Part shown: positions 22,441 to 32,884 of the stretch, one piece after another
Position numbering within the stretch: the stretch's first letter is position 1
Layout: each line of letters opens with the position of its first letter
Source: Sanderia malayensis
Lineage: Eukaryota > Cnidaria > Scyphozoa > Semaeostomeae > Pelagiidae
Direction: 5' to 3'
DNA: 64,000 bases
Assembly: GCA_013076295.1 (NCBI GenBank)
Contig: RQOL01000439.1
Span: forward strand, 1-64,000
The notes under the pieces: model-generated
What the model saw: only the letters and a program-made list of their open reading frames with translations
The model's database searches: none
What the model was told of the DNA's origin: nothing
Program-made: the position numbers and the translations under genes

Positions 22441-22870
22441 TCTGCACGTTAGGTATGTAACGAATCGATCTATTATTATTATCATTATCATTATTATTCC
22501 TATTATTATGCAATTGTATAAAACTTGAGAGTCATATGCATCTGACAATGAGTCAGAGGCATGTGACTCTAACACACATATGTATGTTGTAATCATAAAT
22601 TAAGATTCAGATTGGTGATTTTGAGATACAAGCAAGGTTGTTATATTCATCTCTTCGTCTCTGTTCTGCCGAACCCGAATACGTTACAGGTAATAGGATT
22701 TTCCGCCGATGTAACTAAATATAATAGATAAAATAAAGAAATACTTCCCTGTCCATAAGTTCTTCAACAGCTCTTGTCACGGTGTGCTTGCAAGTGATTG
22801 TCACGCGCCTGCGCGCTATCTCATGTTGGTTGCTCCTTCACAGAAGAAGCGAGGTACGATAGTTTTCTAT

Positions 22871-23799
22871 ACATATTCGAAACTCTCCAGCAAAGTGCTA
22901 CAAGGCACTAGTTGTTCTTGTTAAAAATATATCAAGTTACTATCAAGGGCTGTTGATAATAACTTGATATATAGTTAATAACGATGTTCTATTCAGAACA
23001 ATTTTAGCCGGCTTGATTTGAAGGCTAAAAAACCCTTGAGCTAAAGAACCCTTATATTTTCCATGAATGAGATAACTGAGATCGGATTGCAGATTTGACC
23101 TTGCAGTAGTCAAACCATATGACATTTTTGTCAAGTTAACAGAGAGTGCATACTTTTTCAACATTACAGTCCATATTTATTCCTGTATTCTTTATATTTA
23201 CAATAACCATAACAAACTATATATTAAAAGATGCACAATATCCTGATGTAAATTTCTACAAGAATAGATTTTCATTTCCAATCAGTGTCAATCTTTAAAA
23301 ATTTAAATTTTCAAATTCTTATCCGTAGAAAAAATTATTGTAAAAATTGTAAATTGTCACAGATTTAATATTCAACCTATATTAGTATATAGTTGAATAA
23401 GGGTGATAAGGAGACCCATAACTATTTGCAGCAAAGAGTGTTTTAAAAATATGCTGACTTCTGCTGAAAACATTCTTGCAAATGTGCTGACTGGAAACAA
23501 AAGAAATTGCAGCCACAATTTGGGCTTCTCCAAAGATTTTTGCAGTCCAAACTTCACTCAAGTCTTCGAGAGACCACTCTGTTCATTCTTTCGATATCTG
23601 AGCTAGTGCAGTGAAGACATCTAAATACTGGAGTTTTGTGAACTTAGGAGATTTAGTTATACATGCAAAACAATCATTCAGAGACTACAGACAATAAACT
23701 ATCTTCAGTTTTTTGCCTAGGCCATTATAATTCTTTTCTCTTTAATTAACTTCAATATTTTCTTAAGTTCTGTTACTATCTTTTCCAAACAACCCATTT
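22871..23799. other. AT-rich unassigned stretch with a 13-bp hairpin
   Basis: A stem ATATATCAAGTTA / TAACTTGATATAT at about 22926-22976 with a ~24-bp loop. Open frames here (22943-23164 minus, 23403-23606 plus) have no recognisable domain. No gene assigned. Confidence 0.5.
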
Positions 23800-24530
23800 A
23801 GTCCATGGGGCAAAGCCCAATTTTTGGGAAATCATGTGCAAATTGGTGAATAAGGTTACCATACATCATCGGAAAGGAAATTTTGCGCTCATTACGAATA
23901 TGAATGTTAATAGGCCGAGACGTGTCATCTTCACACCTAAAATTGCTGATGTCAGCGAAAAGGTGTACAATCTTGTTTTAGCTAATGGAAGCCTTTTGCT
24001 TACTTCGCACACTTACTTCGCACACTTACTTCGCAAATAATTTATTTAACACTGTCACTAATAGTCCATGGGGCAAAGCCCAATTTTTGAGAAATCATGT
24101 GCAAATTGGTGAATAAGGTTACTATACATCATCGGAAAAGAAATTTTGCGCTGATTACGAATATGAATGTTAATAGGTCGGGACGTGTCATCTTCACACA
24201 TAAAATTGCTGATGTCAGCGAAAAGGTGTACAATCTTGTTTTAGCTAATGGAAGCCTTTTGCTTAGTAAATACGACATAATTCCATTTATGTTAATGACT
24301 TCTTGTATAAAAACAATGCCAATGAGTATATCTGGACAAAATATACATTTTTAAGTTAATAATATGTCCGTCACGTGACTGTGTGATATTTTACGGACGA
24401 GTCCGTAAAATCACTGGAATTTGCGCAAGATGGAATATAATGGTAAAGCAATTTTCAGATTTTGTCCAGAATGATGATTGGGCCCATTTTTCATGATATC
24501 TATGCATTTATGGGGTTATATGAATGTCCT
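23800..24530 (+). repeat. P element left terminal inverted repeat
   Basis: Contains two direct ~260-bp copies (23800 and 24063) that start AGTCCATGGGGCAAAGCCC and share GTGCAAATTGGTGAATAAGG and TGTCAGCGAAAAGGTGTAC. The inner part to 24530 matches the reverse complement of 36335-36600. Small frames here (23834-24040, 24097-24354) are repeat sequence. Confidence 0.85.
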
Positions 24531-24783
24531 AGATCATGTGATTCCTCCGTTCCTGCTGATGGTAGAGAATAATTAAAATCAAACTTCAACTTCCAGGTGA
24601 GTCTCGTTTAATTTTCTAATTCTTCTCTACAATCAGCTACGTCACTTCGTAACCCCATGAGATTTCAAAGCCCAGTGTCACGAATAGCACCAGAAAATTG
24701 CCGCATCATGTTGTAAAATGATAAGAACTCAGTGAAAACAAAAGAGATATTGAGAAAATTGAAAAAAGCTACATTGCAAAACT

Positions 24784-25923
24784 TTGCAATGTAGCTTTGC
24801 AATTAGAGAAACACTGGTCTGGCAATCTATTAACAAAGCAGCAGCTGATATGGGTCTTCAGCAGGATGACTCAACCCGTTTTTCTTGTGAAATTTGCAAG
24901 AAGAAATACAAGACAAAAAGTGGCCTAAACAGACACAATAATAAAAAGCATGGTGGTGTGGCAGAAAGCAACCCGCAAGAACTATTAGAACGAGAATCAG
25001 TTAATAATACCAGTATACCTTGTTTAAACACAGCTAACATTGTTGAATTGGTACAACAGTCAAAAGAAGAGCTGTCGAAAAACGAACGCTATCCATTGAT
25101 GTTGCGAGAAAATATTACTCAATATCAGTTTCATTTGACAGAAGAGCTGCAGAGCGCCCTTTGTTCCTCCTACAGTATTCTGGCCAAACATGCGGATGCT
25201 GACAAGTTTTTTTCGTTTTTCTACAGTAAAGTAGTTTTGAAAGCAGAGGAACTTGTTCCTGGTCTTCAAAAGCCAATGTCAACTCTTCTGGCAAAGAATC
25301 TTGGAGATAAAATTTTGTACTTTTTCAGGAAGCCTCAGCAGTTGCCTTCTCCAGAAGTTAAGCCTATTTCTAACAAAGAAATAGATGGCTTGCAATATTT
25401 GGCTGGATATGTAATACATATGTTGTTGAAAAAGGCAAGAAACGGCCCCAATTACAAATCAGAAGCAAGTCAAACTGTTCTTTGCATTTTAAACAATTTT
25501 ATGGAGGAGGATTGTGTAAATCAAAGGTTGATCAGTGCAACAAATCGTGGTGGATTAACAGCTGTTAAAACAGAAATCCAACAAATTTTTATAATTGCAG
25601 AGGAAACTTTCAGGGGCCATGCTTCAACAACAAATCATATTTCCAAAATAAACACTGGCCTGATCATCAGTCAGTTAATGACGGAGACAAGAATCATCAG
25701 TTTATATAATAGCTTAATAGTGGAAGATGACCTTATTAAAAAAAACTCAGAAGTTAAAAAAAATTTGTTGGAAAACAAGTTAAAACTGTATCTACGAGTT
25801 AGAGCATTCTCCTTTGCAAATGATTTGACAAACAGACACAAATATGCACTCAAGAAAAATAAAGAAAAAGCGTTGAGAAAGGACATTAAAAAGGCAACAG
25901 ATAAACCAAATATAACTGAATAA
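24784..25923 (+). CDS. C2H2 zinc-finger accessory protein of the P element
   Basis: 379 codons, open. A classic C2H2 finger CEICKKKYKTKSGLNRH with H-x4-H lies at residues 35-57. Further on are a helical middle with YLAGYVIHMLLKKARN (about residue 205) and a Lys-rich C-terminal helix. Similar second proteins accompany P-type transposases in some invertebrates; this is from memory of the family and not tested. It may regulate or bind the element ends. Start uncertain: the first ATG at 24784 lies in a short palindrome (TTTGCAATGTAGCTTTGCAA), and a later ATG at 24850 (MGLQQDD) is a fair alternative. It is the longest undamaged frame of the P element. Confidence 0.65.
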   Translation: MQCSFAIRETLVWQSINKAAADMGLQQDDSTRFSCEICKKKYKTKSGLNRHNNKKHGGVAESNPQELLERESVNNTSIPCLNTANIVELVQQSKEELSKNERYPLMLRENITQYQFHLTEELQSALCSSYSILAKHADADKFFSFFYSKVVLKAEELVPGLQKPMSTLLAKNLGDKILYFFRKPQQLPSPEVKPISNKEIDGLQYLAGYVIHMLLKKARNGPNYKSEASQTVLCILNNFMEEDCVNQRLISATNRGGLTAVKTEIQQIFIIAEETFRGHASTTNHISKINTGLIISQLMTETRIISLYNSLIVEDDLIKKNSEVKKNLLENKLKLYLRVRAFSFANDLTNRHKYALKKNKEKALRKDIKKATDKPNITE

Positions 25924-26982
25924 TAATTAAAAATGTTGAACATTTTCTTGGTAGCTTGAAACCTTTTAATTTCTCATTTGATAACATTTAATTAAACAAA
26001 AACACCCACAGTTGCAGCAGTCACAAATAAATACTGTATTAATTGTTAACAGATCGACGTTTTAAAGGCATGTTGTCAACATTATACCACGAATGTCCAC
26101 ATTTGTATTTGCTGGCTCCTTCAGTGTTACCTGTTGCACGTACAACGGATCTCTGCATTCGCAAAGTATTTGCATTATAACCAAACTCATAGAGAGAGGG
26201 GTTGTCATTTCTCCTTCCCAAACTTCTTTGTCTGCCAAAGTATTCCTCGAGGCAATATTGGTTGAACTTTTCTGTCAGCACAAACTCCATCCCATTTTGT
26301 AGCAGAAATTGGGTGGCTTCAATAACTGAATAAACAGTTATTCTGAGGCCCTCGTATGTTTGTGCTGACAAGAACATTCGACTCCTTGCTTCTTTGGAAA
26401 AAATTCCTTCACGATTTATTGTGCTTTCTTTCCAGTCTTCAAGGAACTTAAGAAAACCATGTTCAAGCCAATGAAATCTTTCATCTGTTAAACTTTGAAA
26501 TGGTAGCATGTATGGTTTTCGCAAAAGAACGTCTTCTTTTTTACTTCTGACATTCAATGAATCAAGAAATTTATCCATGTTTGCACAAAGTTCTGAAGTA
26601 GCATGCATGGATTCTGGGTAATATTCTTTTAAGATATTGGACACAGTGCCACTCAGTACCTGCACTGCTAGTCTTACATTCATGCAGGAGTATGGATTTA
26701 AATGCACATGTTCTTGTGATAATTTTGGTGCAACCTTCAAACCACAATACATCTCATCCTGAACAATTTTGCAAAAATGTTCCCACACAATTTCTTTTCC
26801 ATTGTTCCACATTAGGCGTGTACCTTTACCATTACCTGTTAATACAAATTGTAACAGCAGTTTTAAAATTTTGTGCAGCTTTATTCACTCCTAAGGGCCA
26901 TTCTACCAAAAAAAACGTTCAAGAATGGCTGAATAGTTTGGAAGACTTTAATTTTGAGTTTGATTTTAATCTGCAATCCTTA

Positions 26983-27306
26983 TAGACAGGTCTCTATTGA
27001 AAAATGCTAAAAAACCATTTGGTGAAACTTGTTAAAACTGATTTAGGGTTTTGAGACATACCGGAATCAAATTTCATTTGGGGCATGTTGAATTTCAGAC
27101 CGGAAGTGATATTTTTAATGACGTCAAAAACGTCAAATTTTCTTGATTTTCGTTCTCTGTGATCAAATTTATCAGACAAAGTAGAATAATATATACATTT
27201 TTGGATAGGGGGCAACAAGAGCTTTCGATCGATATATAAATTTTTTATTTTTGACAAATTAAGATTTTCATTCATGACATCATCAAACATAACAGACAAA
27301 TTCTGT
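26983..27306 (+). repeat. Academ left terminal inverted repeat
   Basis: Inverted match to 32562-32884 over about 320 bp with scattered differences. Open frame 26994-27299 is repeat sequence. Confidence 0.85.
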
Positions 27307-27700
27307 GGTAATTAAAGGATACAGTAAACTTTCTTCAGCTGTTATTTCACCTCAAAAATGAACTGAGTACTGCTCTATAAACATTGTGAGCAGAAATCAA
27401 AGCCACAGTACCGAGGTCACGGTCAAAATTACTGAAATTACATCGAATTGTTTTATTTCATCATGCTTTCAATTCAATAACGGAAGTCTGTGAATAAATG
27501 TTTTTTTTTTTGATGGCGGTAAGTTGCAATTTTATTTTATTTTGCGCCTTTTGTCTAGTAGTTATATCCAGGCAACTCATTTATTTCGATGGCAGGTTTA
27601 TTTTGCTCAAGTTGCCAATCTGCTCTGAAGACACAAGAGATTCAGAGAGGTTGATAAACAATCGGTTAAAGTTGTATTTTGTCACATTCACAGCACAAAA

Positions 27701-30700
27701 ATGATTTCTTCAAGCCCATTTTTGACCCAAAAATCAGAGAGAAGATGCATTCTTTGCGATTGCACCCTGGAGAAAAAAGACATGAAGCTAGTTCACTTGA
27801 CAGGTTTTCAGGGCATCAGAAATAATGCCGAGCTTTGGTCTCAATTGGATGAAAGAGTTTGCATGGAAAGTCCATACAGATCATTTCGAGAAGTTGTGAT
27901 AAGATTGCCCACTGAATTTAATGACCCCATCTTCATCCATAAATCTTGTGGGATTACATTTAGGAACAGACTGAAAAGTAAACAGGAGCAATCACAGAAA
28001 CTCCAAGATGAAACGGATGAAACAGACAATGAAAAGTCAAATGAAAGAAATGATGTCGAGGCAAGGAAAAGGATTTTGCGGGAAAAAGAGGCAAAAAGGA
28101 TTTGTTTCATATGCAATAAAAAAAGTGAATGCGATGAAAAGCCATACAACGATGGGGGACTTGCACGTTGCTGTCAATTAAGTTCAGCAGAGAGACTAAC
28201 CGAGCAAATGGAAAAGAAAATTTTTCAAGAAGGTGATAGATATTACGAAGCTGCCAAACGACTGGACATCTTTCTCAATGGAACATCACATGACGTATTT
28301 GCAGCTGACATATTTTATCATAAGGGATGCTATGGTGCTTTCACTTACGTAAGCAAAGAGTCACAAAAAAATGACGAGACAGAAAAGATAAAACTAAAAG
28401 TTTTTGAGAATTTTAATGATATGTTCAAACGTAAAGTAATTCAGGAAAAGGAGCCTAATCTCATGATAGAGCTACTCAAAGATTTAGAAGAAATAAGTCA
28501 GGATTTTGGTCTTGAAAGACCACCAATAAGGTTTACAAGTCATCTCAAACGTCATTTGAAGGATGCTTTTCAGGATTTGATTTCATTTTCGACAGTTGCA
28601 GGAAAACTTGTTGTTTCTTTTTCTGAACTTGGCCCAATTACTTATGTAAATGCAGCTTTAAAGGGGCATGGCCTCAGAGAGGATGATCTCACAAGAGCAT
28701 TTGCTCGACTCGTTCGGCGTAAGCTAGAAAGCAAACAGCCATTCAAGTGGCCACCAATGCCAGATCAATTGTCAAAAGCATTAGAAAATTTCACCCCACT
28801 TCCCTGTATTTTCAATGCAATAGCCTGGTCCGTAAGTCCGAATGCACCCAAAAATGATTTTGGTTTGGTCACAGTTGGCAAATCCTATGTGCAAAAGATA
28901 TCTGCAATATCCCAAAATTGGCAGGGAATGGCAAGTAATGACCGGGCAGCCCCGCTAAACATAGCCCTGGGCTTGACAGTGCATAGAGTCACCTGCAGCA
29001 AACAAACAGCACGCCTTCTTCACCATGCTGGTCTTGGCATTTCGTACAGTGACATAAGGCTGTTAAACAATACTTGGGCAAATGCAGTGAAAATGAAGCA
29101 AAAGCACATGCTACCCCCTGGGTTTTTTCCGGGAAAACGCTGCATGTCATATTCGACAATTCAGATGGCAGGCAGCAAACGTTAACTGGTTCAAGCACAA
29201 CTCATCACACGACTGGAACGGTTTTCCAAATTTCAGCTACCAATGTGCAATCAAGAGAAATTGTCAGTGCAACAATGTTGGATGAGATGGAAATAATTGA
29301 TGAAGAGGAGCCTGACTATGGATTTTTTAAGATACCGTGAAATCGCAAAGAACCATCCTCATTCCCTGGGTTTAAAGATGAGACAAAAGACTCACCATTG
29401 ATCAAAGAGGCTTTTGAAAAGGATGCAGCTTGGGTTGTTGTCAGCGCGATTGGGCTTCACTGCGTAGCAGATATCCAAGGTGCTGTTGATGTTGAAGAAA
29501 TGGAGCCAATTGGTTCGTGGACAAACTTCATGAAGCAAGTCACCAGTGTAAAAACAACCAAGTGCAAGCTGGAATATCTGCCAGTCGTTCCATTACCTCC
29601 AAGTGACAATGTAATTAAGTGGTACATGGATGCAATACTGCAAATGGTTGATGATCTGAGTATAAATCATATATTTGTACACGCAGATGAGGCAATAAAC
29701 TCCAAGATGGTAATCATTTCCTGGATGCACGAAGGTAGATATGACAAGATCATAACACTAATGGGAGGCTTTCACACAATCTTAGTTAACCTGAAGGTTT
29801 TGGGGAAAAAGTATGGATGCCTTGGTTTAAACAGTTGGTGGATTGATTCAAAAGTAATCGCAGAAGGCTCTGCTGTCCAAGCAATGGAAGGCCGTCATTA
29901 TCATCGGGGAGTTCGATTACACAAGCAATCATTTGAGGCACTGCTTCGGTATAGGATCTTGAAGCTTTCTGTTATGAACGACATAACAGCTGAGTTGAGG
30001 CAAAGGATTGCTGATTTGAGGATAAAGCCGTCATCGGAAACCCTCGCAACCGTGATACAACAACCAGAGTTTAAAATCCTTCTAGTAAATCTGCTTCACA
30101 ACACTGGAACCCAATCAAAGATGATAGTCGAGTATATACGTGATGTGTCTGCAATGCTCTGTTTGATTAGCTCCGTGAGAGAACATTCAATTGAGCCGCA
30201 CCTTGCTGCAGAGCGAGCCTTGATTCCAAAGTGTTTTGCTTTTGGGCACCCAAATTACTCCCGCTACTTGACATATCAGCATGTCAGGCTATTGGACATA
30301 AAGTCAACAGAAAGAATGGTTTGGGATGATCTTGTCAAAAATGGATTTGGAGGATCATTGTCTGGTGAGCCCTTCTCTACAATTCATGGTGACCTTATCA
30401 CAGAAACTACTATTAACAGAGAGGTCGAAGTTAAGGGTGGACCAATGCAAGGGGGCTTCAGTACAGATGTAAAAACAGTGGATACCTTTTTAAAGACAAG
30501 TCATATCATAGCGGATTTGAGAGGAAAATTGAAAGAAAGACTAAATGTCCTTTCAAATTCAAGTCACAAAGAAACGACAAAGGGTGCAAAAAAGAAGAAT
30601 GAAGAAATGATTAATAGCCTTGTTGGACAGCTCGATAACTACTTTGACCCTTTTCTCGTTGGTGCTGCTAGAAATTTCAAAACAGGGATGGAAATTGATC

Positions 30701-32554
30701 CAGCGACAGTCGATGGACTACTTTCGTCTACTGATTTGGGAAATGAAATGTACACAGAATTTGTATATGAAAGGTTGAAGGCAGAAGGTGTCGAAAAGAT
30801 CAGCTTCTTTCAAAGTATAAAAAATCCCAAATTGAAAACAGGCTTGGAGAAGCCAAAAAAAGCTTTAAAAGTTATTAGTGTGCTTAAAGAGGACCGACAG
30901 GCATTTGGCTCAATGGTAGGTAAGGACATTTCTCCAGAAGAAGCACTTTCGTTTCCCCTTACATGTGTTCCACTGGCACTAGCTTCACCCGACGGTGATT
31001 TAAGACAAGGCTCAAAGGCCTCTTTAAGAAATCATCTTATTGAAGAATCAGATGCTTTGACTACTGAACCAGCTGTTAGAGCAATGTGGTTGGTAGATGG
31101 CATGGCTGCCGTTAGATCTTTACCCCACAAGGAAACTTGGAAACAATATGCTGAATCTTTCATCAGCTTCTGCACTCCAAACAGGGATTCACATCCTGCG
31201 AAACTTGGCATTATCCTTGACTGCTATACAAGAAGTCACGTCAAACAACTGACGCAGTTGCGAAGAGGTACACCTGGAAAAAGGGTTTACATTTCCAGCA
31301 GCCAGCAAAGCATGCCCAGTGGAAAAGCTTGGGAACCATTTTTGCACAATTCCGAAAACAAGACAGAGCTCATTCACTTTTTAGTAGAATTCATGAAAGA
31401 AAACAGAAATTTGCTCAGAATTCCAACCATCGTAACAGAAAATGAAAAGTCATGGTTGTTAACAACCAAAGCTGTCATCCAGTTGGATAACTGCAATCAT
31501 ATTGAAGCTGATACTCGGCTAATCTACGTTGCAAGCACAGCCAATTTACCAGTTATAATCAGAGCAACTGAAACAGATGTGCTGATTTTGATGGTGTTTG
31601 TCTACAGAGAGATGCACGAACATCAATGGCAAATGAAAATCGAAAGGGACAGTCATGTCAACATTGGCAAAATTTGTGATGGCTTTGGCACTGATGCATG
31701 CAAGGGTTTGCCAGCCTTCCACAGTATGACAGGTTGTGATACAGTTTCATTTCCTTTTCGAGTAGGAAAAATCAAGCCGTTAAAGAAGATGATCAAAGTG
31801 GATGCTACTGAACAAATTTCAACATTTGGATGTGGCACACTTACAGATGAGCAAATGGTTTCAGCGAAAGAGTTCTTTAGGTCCATTCTGTATCCCGGAC
31901 TAAGGAACGAGAACCTGACCGAGACGCGTGTTCGAATGTACAAAAATCAAAAAGTGAAAGCGAGTGAGGGGATCATTCCTGATCATAGCAGTGTAGAGCA
32001 ACATTTGAAGAGAAGTTGGCTCCAAAGCTTTATATGGCGTCAATGCCTCGAGAGACAAATAGTGTTCCCTAAAATCGATGAGTCGGAATGGAAAGAAGAA
32101 GATGGAACTACCATACCAGTCTGGTATAAGTGCAGCCAATTTCCTCCGAATATGAAGGATTTGGAAGATAACGAATCAGTCAATGGTAAGTCACGATTTT
32201 GTACGATGACCTTCAGATGCGTTTTGTACGTTTTGTACGTTTTGCATTTTAAGCTGTTATATGAATCAAACTACAATTTGCAAGCTAAAATTTAGTGACA
32301 CAACTATTGTAAATGAGTTGAATTTGAATTATTTTTAATTCGTAGATGCGATGGAAATCTCAGATGACGAGAATGATTCGGATGGCTATCAACCCCCGAA
32401 AAAGAAAGACAGATCAGCAGAACAGGAAATTATTTTAACAAATGAAGATCATAAAGATGATAATGAAAATGAATCTGATGAAGGCGCCATTTCTGATGAT
32501 GATGAATATGATGATGATGTATCGGACAGCAGTTGTGACAATATTGATTTTTGA
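27701..32554 (+). pseudogene. Academ protein: Cys-rich finger, XPG-like nuclease, acidic tail
   Basis: ATG at 27701. N-terminal Cys/His-rich region: CILCDCTLEKKD, HKSCGITFRNRL, RICFICNKKSECDE, ARCC and FYHKGCYGAF. A frameshift near 29115 moves to the frame with DNSDGRQQTLTGSSTTHHTT, a TGA stops it at 29338-29340, then it is open in the same frame to 32185. This part has FVHADEAINSKM, MGGFHTILVNLKVLGKKYGC, AMEGRHYHRGVRLHKQSFEA, the nuclease-like LDNCNHIEADTRLIYVAS and ETDVLILMV, and MTGCDTVSFPFRVGK. A 160-bp intron (32186-32345, GTAAGT...TTCGTAG) joins it to an acidic tail NDAMEISDDENDSDGYQPPK ending at 32554. Splicing keeps frame. Only two lesions separate it from an open gene. Role: nuclease and transposition, inferred. 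Confidence 0.75.
32186..32345 (+). other. Spliceosomal intron in the Academ gene
   Basis: Donor AATG|GTAAGTCACG, acceptor TTTTTAATTCGTAG|ATGCG. Joining G from the first exon to AT makes an Asp codon and continues into the acidic exon that ends in TGA at 32552-32554. Confidence 0.75.
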
Positions 32555-32561
32555 CCACCAC

Positions 32562-32884
32562 AGAATTTGTCTGTTATGTTTGATGACGTCATCAATGAAC
32601 ATCTTAATTTGTCAAAAATAAAAAATTTATATATCGATCGAAAGCTCTTGTTGCCCCCTATCCAAAAATGTATATATTATTCTACTTTGTCTGATAAATT
32701 TGATCACAGAGAACGAAAATCGAAGAAAATTTGACGTTTTTGACGTCATCAAAAATATCACTTCCGGTCCGAAATTCAACATGCCCTAAATGAAATTTGA
32801 TTCCGGCATGTCTCAAAATCCCAAATCAGTTTTAAAAAGTTTGACCAAATGGTTTTTTAGCATTTTTCAATAGAGACCTGTCTA
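32562..32884 (-). repeat. Academ right terminal inverted repeat
   Basis: Reverse complement of the left end; terminates GAGACCTGTCTA at 32884, followed by TTA. Confidence 0.85.

Larger units (their letters stand above)
19655..22870 (-). mobile_element. DIRS-type tyrosine-recombinase retrotransposon, RT deleted
   Basis: A gag-like protein, an RNase H and a tyrosine recombinase lie in order on the minus strand. Inverted termini: CTTCTTCTGCGAAGGAGCAG at 19666-19685 matches the reverse complement of 22836-22860 with few changes, ending in AACATGAG. The element is about 3.2 kb, short for DIRS (usually over 5 kb), because the RT domain is missing. It uses a recombinase and not an integrase, so no target duplication is expected and none was seen. 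Confidence 0.8.
26983..32884 (+). mobile_element. Academ DNA transposon, full length, in intron 2 of the P transposase
   Basis: 5,902 bp, flanked by TTA on both sides (26980-26982 and 32885-32887), a 3-bp duplication. Terminal inverted repeats of about 320 bp start TAGACAGGTCTCTATTG and keep GACGTCAAAAACGTC and GATCGATATATAAATTTTTT. The 3-bp duplication, a YR start and an XPG-like nuclease protein agree with Academ. Reported Academ proteins also carry a helicase, which I did not see here; the name rests on the zinc finger, nuclease and ends. Confidence 0.8.
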
